From: G016234445 sp964438865
GTDB taxonomy: Bacteria > Chloroflexota > Dehalococcoidia > Tepidiformales > Tepidiformaceae
NCBI GenBank assembly: GCA_964438865.1
Contig: CAYTMI010000014.1
Location: 1-64,000 of the forward strand
Direction: 5' to 3'
DNA length: 64,000 bases
The translations under genes and the position numbers were made by a program. The notes under the pieces were generated by a model. That model had not been told where the DNA came from. It did no database searches and was given only the letters and a program-made list of their open reading frames with translations. Of the stretch, positions 60,041-64,000 are shown one piece after another (the stretch's first letter is position 1; every line of letters starts with the position of its first letter).

Positions 60041-60747
60041 TTGGCGCCGGGCGCCCCGTCGAGGGACATCCGGTAACCGGTGCCCCAGACTGTTTCGATG
60101 CGGATCGGGCTGCCCTTGAGCTTTTCCCGCACGCGGGCGACGTGGACGTCGACGGTGCGGATTGCGTAGAAGGAGGTGCCCCAGACCAGATCCAGGAGGT
60201 GCTCGCGGTCGAGGGCGGTGCCGGGGAAGCGGGCGAAGGTGGCGAGCAGGTCGAATTCCTTCGGGGTGAGGTTGAGGGGCGTGCCGTCGACCGCGGCAGT
60301 GCGTGCACCGGGGTCGATCTCCAGGGGGCCGAGGCTGAGATGGTCCTGTGCCGGGCTCCCGGTGGGGCGCGCGCGGCGGAGGATCGCTTCGACGCGCGCG
60401 ACGAGTTCGTCGGGGTTGAAGGGCTTAGTGACGTAGTCGTCGGCGCCGATTCGGAGCCCGGCGACCTTGTCCAGGTCTCCGGAGCGGGCGGTGAGCATGA
60501 TGATCGGGATGTCGCTGCGGCGCCGGAGGGCCTGGCAGACCTGGATGCCGTCCTGGCCGGGCATCATCACATCGAGGACGAGGAGGGCGGGGGAGAGGGA
60601 GGTTGCTTTGAGAATGGCTTCGGCGCCATCCGAGGCGGTTTCGACGGAAAAGCCCGCGCGCTTGAGGTACAGCGACACGAGCTCGCGAATGTGGGCGTCG
60701 TCATCAGCGACGAGGATGAGCGGTGCGGCGGGTTCGACTGTGGTCAT
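60037..60747 (-). CDS. OmpR/PhoB-family response regulator (second system)
   Basis: This 236-residue protein has the receiver pocket (LILVADDDAHIRELVSLYLK), the phospho-Asp in LLVLDVMMPGQDG, Thr in IIMLTAR, Lys in YVTKPF, and a PhoB-type winged helix ending VHVARVREKLKGSPIRIETVWGTGYRM. It is co-expressed with the kinase at 58535-60040. Confidence 0.95.
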   Translation of the reverse strand: MTTVEPAAPLILVADDDAHIRELVSLYLKRAGFSVETASDGAEAILKATSLSPALLVLDVMMPGQDGIQVCQALRRRSDIPIIMLTARSGDLDKVAGLRIGADDYVTKPFNPDELVARVEAILRRARPTGSPAQDHLSLGPLEIDPGARTAAVDGTPLNLTPKEFDLLATFARFPGTALDREHLLDLVWGTSFYAIRTVDVHVARVREKLKGSPIRIETVWGTGYRMSLDGAPGAK

Positions 60748-60785
60748 CGTGCGTGTGGTGACTCGCTTCCAGTATGCCGCACGGA

Positions 60786-60817
60786 TGAGGCAGGCGGCGG
60801 GAAGGCCGCCTGCCTCA
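60786..60817 (-). terminator. U-less hairpin before the second two-component operon
   Basis: TGAGGCAGGCGGC (60786-60798) pairs perfectly with 60805-60817 around GGGAAG. It lies just past the stop of the secreted-protein gene. It shares the core GGCAGGCGGC with the hairpin at 12533. Confidence 0.55.
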
Positions 60818-60831
60818 CCGGGAGGAGGGAA

Positions 60832-61560
60832 CTACTGGATGTTGGCGGGAGCAGTCTCGCCGGACTGCATGGGGTGCTTGCCGTCGAAGGGCATGCCGCC
60901 GCGGGGGCCGCCTGCGCCCTTCTGGGGCATGGTGCTGTCGATCATGGTGTCCACCATGTCGGCAAACTTCGCCTTGGCCGTGGCCGCCTGGTCGGCGGTG
61001 AGCCGGCCGTTGGCAACGGCTTCGTCGATCTTCGTCGTGTTCTGTTCGATGAGGTAGGCGCGGAGTTCGTCACGGGACTTGCCGTGGGCTTCGGCCACCT
61101 GGGCAAGGGTCTGGCCGCCCCTCAGTTCCTCGCGGAGGGTCTCGTGGTCGATGCCGAGGAAGGTGGCGATGGCTTCATCGGACATGCCCATGCCAGGGCC
61201 GCCCGCGCCGTGCTTGCCGTGGTCGCCGGGGCCGCCGCGTCCCATGCCGAAGCCGAACGGGTTGCCCTCGCCGGCGTTGATCTTCGCGGTGATCGCGTCG
61301 GCCTCGGCCTGGGTGATCTTCCCGTCGGCCACAGCCTGGGCGACCATGTCCAGCCCGGTCTGCTTGAGGGCGTCGCGGAGGGCCTGCTCGGTGATGCCGA
61401 GGTTCGTAGCGAGTTTGGTGATGTAGGTGTCGACGCGCGACTGAGTCGTTGCCGTTGGCGTCCCGCTGTTGTCCTGGGCAAGGACGACGCCGGTGCCGAC
61501 GACGCCTGCGAAGGCGGCGAGGGCGCCGGTGGCGAGGGCGATGCGTTGAAGCTTGTGCAT
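60832..61560 (-). CDS. Secreted helical-repeat protein of unknown function
   Basis: This 242-residue protein has a signal peptide (MHKLQRIALATGALAAFAGV...VVLAQ). The mature part has helical units with the DGKITQAEADAITAKI and NGRLTADQAATAKAKF pattern, linked by a Gly-rich stretch (GFGMGRGGPGDHGKHGAGG). LREELRGGQTLAQVAEAHGKS is another helical module. Such proteins are often metal-handling or envelope-stress factors, but no function can be assigned. It lies between an exporter and a two-component system on the same strand. Confidence 0.75.
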   Translation of the reverse strand: MHKLQRIALATGALAAFAGVVGTGVVLAQDNSGTPTATTQSRVDTYITKLATNLGITEQALRDALKQTGLDMVAQAVADGKITQAEADAITAKINAGEGNPFGFGMGRGGPGDHGKHGAGGPGMGMSDEAIATFLGIDHETLREELRGGQTLAQVAEAHGKSRDELRAYLIEQNTTKIDEAVANGRLTADQAATAKAKFADMVDTMIDSTMPQKGAGGPRGGMPFDGKHPMQSGETAPANIQ

Positions 61561-61680
61561 GGATGGTTCTCCTTCGTACTGGTGAGTACAGGTTGAAGGT
61601 ATGCCCCGCCGGGCCGGGAGTCGTTGCGGAACTGTTACAGGTGGAGGCGAACCGGAAAGGGACGTTTCCGGTCCCCGCGG

Positions 61681-62787
61681 TCAGGCGGATTCACGGCGCA
61701 AGGTGGTGACGGCGAGCGCGACGAAGGCGACCGCGAAGGCGACGACAGCCAGCCAGGGCCAAAGCACGTCCCCGTCGGCGAAGCCGTGGCCCTTGAGCAT
61801 GACGGCGCGGAGGGCGTCGATGGCGTGCGTAAGCGGGAGCAGGCGAGCGGTGATTTCCAGCGCTCGCGGGAGCGACGAGACAGGCCAGATGATGCCGCTG
61901 AGCAGGGCCTGGGGGACGAGGACGATGGGGATGAACTGGATGGCCTGGAGTTCGGTGCGGGCAAAGGCGGAAAGGAAGATGCCGAGGCTTACCGCCAGGA
62001 GGCTGAGGGCGAAGACCACCAGGAAGACCCAGCCGATCGATCCCGCGTGGTGGATTCGGAGGCCGTAGACCGCGACGAGGACGACGCCCGCCGCCTGCAG
62101 CAGCGCGAACAGGCCGAAGCCGAGGATGTAGCCCCCGACGAGTTCACTGCGGCGAATTGGGGCAGCCATCAGCCGTTCGAGGGTGCCGCCGGTGCGTTCA
62201 CGGAGGAAGGAGACGGCTGTGAGCAGGAAGATGAAGAAAAAGGCGAAGAAGCCGATGAGGGCCGGGGCGAAGAAGTCGGCGGTTTCGTATTCGGGGCCGC
62301 CGAAGAGATAGGAGACGGCGATTTGCGGGCCGTCGCCAGCTTCTCCGGCCAGGTTCGTGCCCACCGTCACTGCCCAGAGAAGCTGCTGGGCGAACACCTG
62401 GCGGACGGCCTGTTCGAGCACACGGGCGCTTGTGGGGTCGGTGCCTTCGAGGAGAAGGGTGAGGACGCGTTCGCCGGTAGGGCCGGGCTCGATGAGGAGG
62501 ACGGCCTGCACGTCGCCGCCCCGGAGTTGCTGGAGCGCCTCCCCGCGGGGAAGGACAACGGCTTCGACGCGGCCCCCGGCGTTGATCGCGGCCGCCAGGC
62601 CGACGGTGTTCGTCGGCAGGTCGGCGGAGATAGCGACGGTGCGTTCGGGCTCGACGCTCTTCAGGAGGTAGCCGATGAGGGCCATCATCACGACCGGGAC
62701 GACGATGACCATGGCGATGGTGCGCGGGTCGCGCCGGAACTGCTGGACAATGCGGCGGGCGACGGCGAGGGTGCGGCGAAGGTTCAC
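61681..62787 (-). CDS. ABC-2 type exporter permease (linear-multidrug type)
   Basis: This 368-residue protein has an N-terminal helix (MVIVVPVVMMALIGYLL), a large extracytoplasmic loop (residues about 45-200), and five C-terminal helices with FLRERTGGTLERLMAAPIRRSE, the ABC-2 signature loop, and QALLSGIIWPVSSLPRAL. This is the YhhJ/DrrB-like layout and differs from the permeases at 12605-14081. Overlaps its ATPase by four bases. Confidence 0.92.
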   Translation of the reverse strand: MNLRRTLAVARRIVQQFRRDPRTIAMVIVVPVVMMALIGYLLKSVEPERTVAISADLPTNTVGLAAAINAGGRVEAVVLPRGEALQQLRGGDVQAVLLIEPGPTGERVLTLLLEGTDPTSARVLEQAVRQVFAQQLLWAVTVGTNLAGEAGDGPQIAVSYLFGGPEYETADFFAPALIGFFAFFFIFLLTAVSFLRERTGGTLERLMAAPIRRSELVGGYILGFGLFALLQAAGVVLVAVYGLRIHHAGSIGWVFLVVFALSLLAVSLGIFLSAFARTELQAIQFIPIVLVPQALLSGIIWPVSSLPRALEITARLLPLTHAIDALRAVMLKGHGFADGDVLWPWLAVVAFAVAFVALAVTTLRRESA

Positions 62788-63497
62788 GCCTGGGCCTCCG
62801 CGAGCTTGAGGAAGGCCTCGCCGAGGGTCGCTGTGCCGGAGGCGGTGACAATCTCGGAGGGCGTGCCTTCGGCGAGGAAGATGCCGAAGCGGATGAGGCC
62901 GAGACGGTCCGCGTTTTCGGCTTCGTCCATCAGGTGGCTGGTGAGGATGATGGTCACGCCTTCGCGATTGAGGCGGCGGAAGTGTTCCCAGAAAGATTGC
63001 CGGAGGAGGGGGTCGAGGCCGACGGTTGGCTCGTCGAGGAAGAGGAGGCGGGGCCTGTGGACAAGGGCGCAGGCGAGGGAAGTGCGGCTGACCATGCCGC
63101 CGCTGAAGGTGTGCAGCGGGGAGTCGGCCCGGTCCCGGAGCTGGACGATCTCGAGGACCTCGTCGATAGCTGCACGCTCCCGGATGCCCTGGACCCCGGC
63201 GAAGAAGGAGACGTTTTCGCGGGCCGTGAGGTCCATATAGAGGGCTGCCGCCTGGGGCATGTATCCCACGTCCGAAAGGACGGCGCGGTCGGGCATGCGG
63301 CGCCCGAGGACGTGGACTTCGCCGGCGTCGGCGCGAGAGAGGCCGAGGAGGAGACGGATGAGGGTGCTCTTGCCCGAGCCGGAGGGGCCGAGCAGGCCAT
63401 AGGTCGTCCCCTCGGCAACTTCGAGGTCGATGCCCTTCAGCACTTCGAGTGCTCCGAAGCGCTTGAAGATGCCGGTGGCGGAAATGGCAGCGCCCAT
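62784..63497 (-). CDS. ABC exporter ATP-binding protein (second system)
   Basis: This 237-residue ATPase starts at ATG 63497 (MGAAISATGIFKRFGALEVL). Walker A GPSGSGKSTL, Q-loop GYMPQAAALY, signature FSGGMVSRTSL, Walker B LLFLDEPTVGLDP, switch ILTSHLMDEAE. It is a standard full-length domain. Operon with the permease that follows. Confidence 0.94.
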   Translation of the reverse strand: MGAAISATGIFKRFGALEVLKGIDLEVAEGTTYGLLGPSGSGKSTLIRLLLGLSRADAGEVHVLGRRMPDRAVLSDVGYMPQAAALYMDLTARENVSFFAGVQGIRERAAIDEVLEIVQLRDRADSPLHTFSGGMVSRTSLACALVHRPRLLFLDEPTVGLDPLLRQSFWEHFRRLNREGVTIILTSHLMDEAENADRLGLIRFGIFLAEGTPSEIVTASGTATLGEAFLKLAEAQA

Positions 63498-63692
63498 TGC
63501 GCCAGAGCTTACTCGCACGGTGCGCCGGCCGCCGGGACTGAGGTCACATCGTTCGGGCCGGCGCGGGGATTGGCCGGCCGCGACTCGTTTCCGCGGCGCA
63601 GAGCCACTTCCCTGCAAGCGGGCGCGTCGTGCACAACGTTTTGCACTCGCGTTACCGGCGACGATGGGTTTGGAGCCCCGGCCCCTGCCATC

Positions 63693-64000
63693 GTGAAGCT
63701 ACCCCGGGAGGACATCGCCCTGACCCATCGTTATCTGCTGTTGCTGGCCGGGCTGTTCGTGACGTGGCTGTCGCTTGTTTCGCCCGCCTCCGCGGCACTC
63801 ACGAATTGTGACACCGGCGCCGGTAGCCTCGACGCCGAGGAAATCGAGTTCGCGCGGCTCCTGAACGAGCACCGCGCCGCCCACGGCCTGGCCCCGGTCT
63901 CCCTGGCGCCGAGCCTGAACCGGGCCGCGGCCTGGATGGTGGAGGACCTCGGGGCACGGGGACAGCTGACACATACGGATTCACTCGGGCGCGACCCCTT
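63693..64000 (+). CDS. Secreted CAP-domain (SCP/PR-1) protein, partial
   Basis: The gene runs off the right edge. GTG 63693 gives a signal peptide (HRYLLLLAGLFVTWLSLVSPASA) and then the CAP opening EIEFARLLNEHRAAHGLAPVSLAPSLNRAAAWMVEDLGAR, followed by LTHTDSLGRDP (metal His of the CAP pocket). A CTG at 63720 lies behind GGGAGG and is the other possible start. CAP proteins are secreted; their bacterial roles are varied. Confidence 0.8.
   Translation, partial: MKLPREDIALTHRYLLLLAGLFVTWLSLVSPASAALTNCDTGAGSLDAEEIEFARLLNEHRAAHGLAPVSLAPSLNRAAAWMVEDLGARGQLTHTDSLGRDP

Overview
The window is 64 kb of very GC-rich bacterial chromosome. The RNA polymerase beta and beta-prime genes, the protein repertoire (many acyl-CoA enzymes, VOC proteins, SDRs, proline/threonine-rich anchored proteins, a CAP-domain protein) and frequent GTG/TTG starts suggest a member of the Chloroflexota (Dehalococcoidia/Tepidiformia-like). 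This assignment is inferred from gene style and not from a phylogenetic marker search. Genes are dense, on both strands, and mostly in short operons.

Layout. 1-2209: a partial membrane-anchored protein with a glutamate-cysteine-ligase-like head and a P/T-rich tail. 2488-2934: a small zinc-ribbon protein. 3138-11636: rpoB-rpoC with its own promoter and a strong terminator, apart from the usual rplJ-rplL neighbours. 11673-15334: a MaoC-like protein, then an ABC-2 exporter operon whose promoter carries a perfect CRP/FNR-type operator. 15483-18950: an OmpR-family two-component system divergent from a lipoprotein and a PepSY protein, with 11-bp tandem repeats between them. 18947-22561: two tandem enoyl-CoA hydratases, an epoxide-hydrolase-like protein and an SDR. 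22596-23513: a Fic/antitoxin pair whose promoter spacer holds a LexA-like palindrome. 23820-25485: a small membrane protein and a solitary terminase-like protein. 25470-26128: heptamer tandem repeats around an OsmC gene.

26171-28146: an intact selenocysteine tRNA followed by a compact integrated element. It is bounded by a perfect 46-bp direct repeat of the tRNA 3' end and carries two unknown genes and no integrase. 28184-30660: dCTP deaminase, a zinc ribbon, an SGNH hydrolase and tRNA-Ser(CGA). 30666-44633: lipid kinase, VOC proteins, hydrolases, nitroreductase, Nudix, acyl-CoA dehydrogenase, FAD oxidase, an ECH/SDR operon, a RelBE-type toxin-antitoxin pair, thioesterase, phosphatase and a flavoprotein. 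44809-45161: a strong candidate for a free-standing structured RNA with its own promoter, a closing helix, several GNRA hairpins and an intrinsic terminator. 45172-53604: AGE epimerase, biotinyl carrier, SDR, PAS kinase, DNA glycosylase, degenerate kinase, lipoyl synthase, CoA-ligase alpha chain and ClpS. 53610-64000: HxlR-like regulator, VOC protein, CapA, MFS, methyltransferase, a second OmpR-type two-component system, a secreted protein, a second ABC-2 exporter and a partial CAP-domain protein.

The two most interesting loci are the selC-targeted mini-element (26223-28146) and the unidentified structured RNA (44809-45161). The clearest regulatory logic is the OmpR-type repeats between the first two-component system and its divergent lipoprotein, the CRP-type site before the exporter operon, and the palindrome in the Fic promoter.
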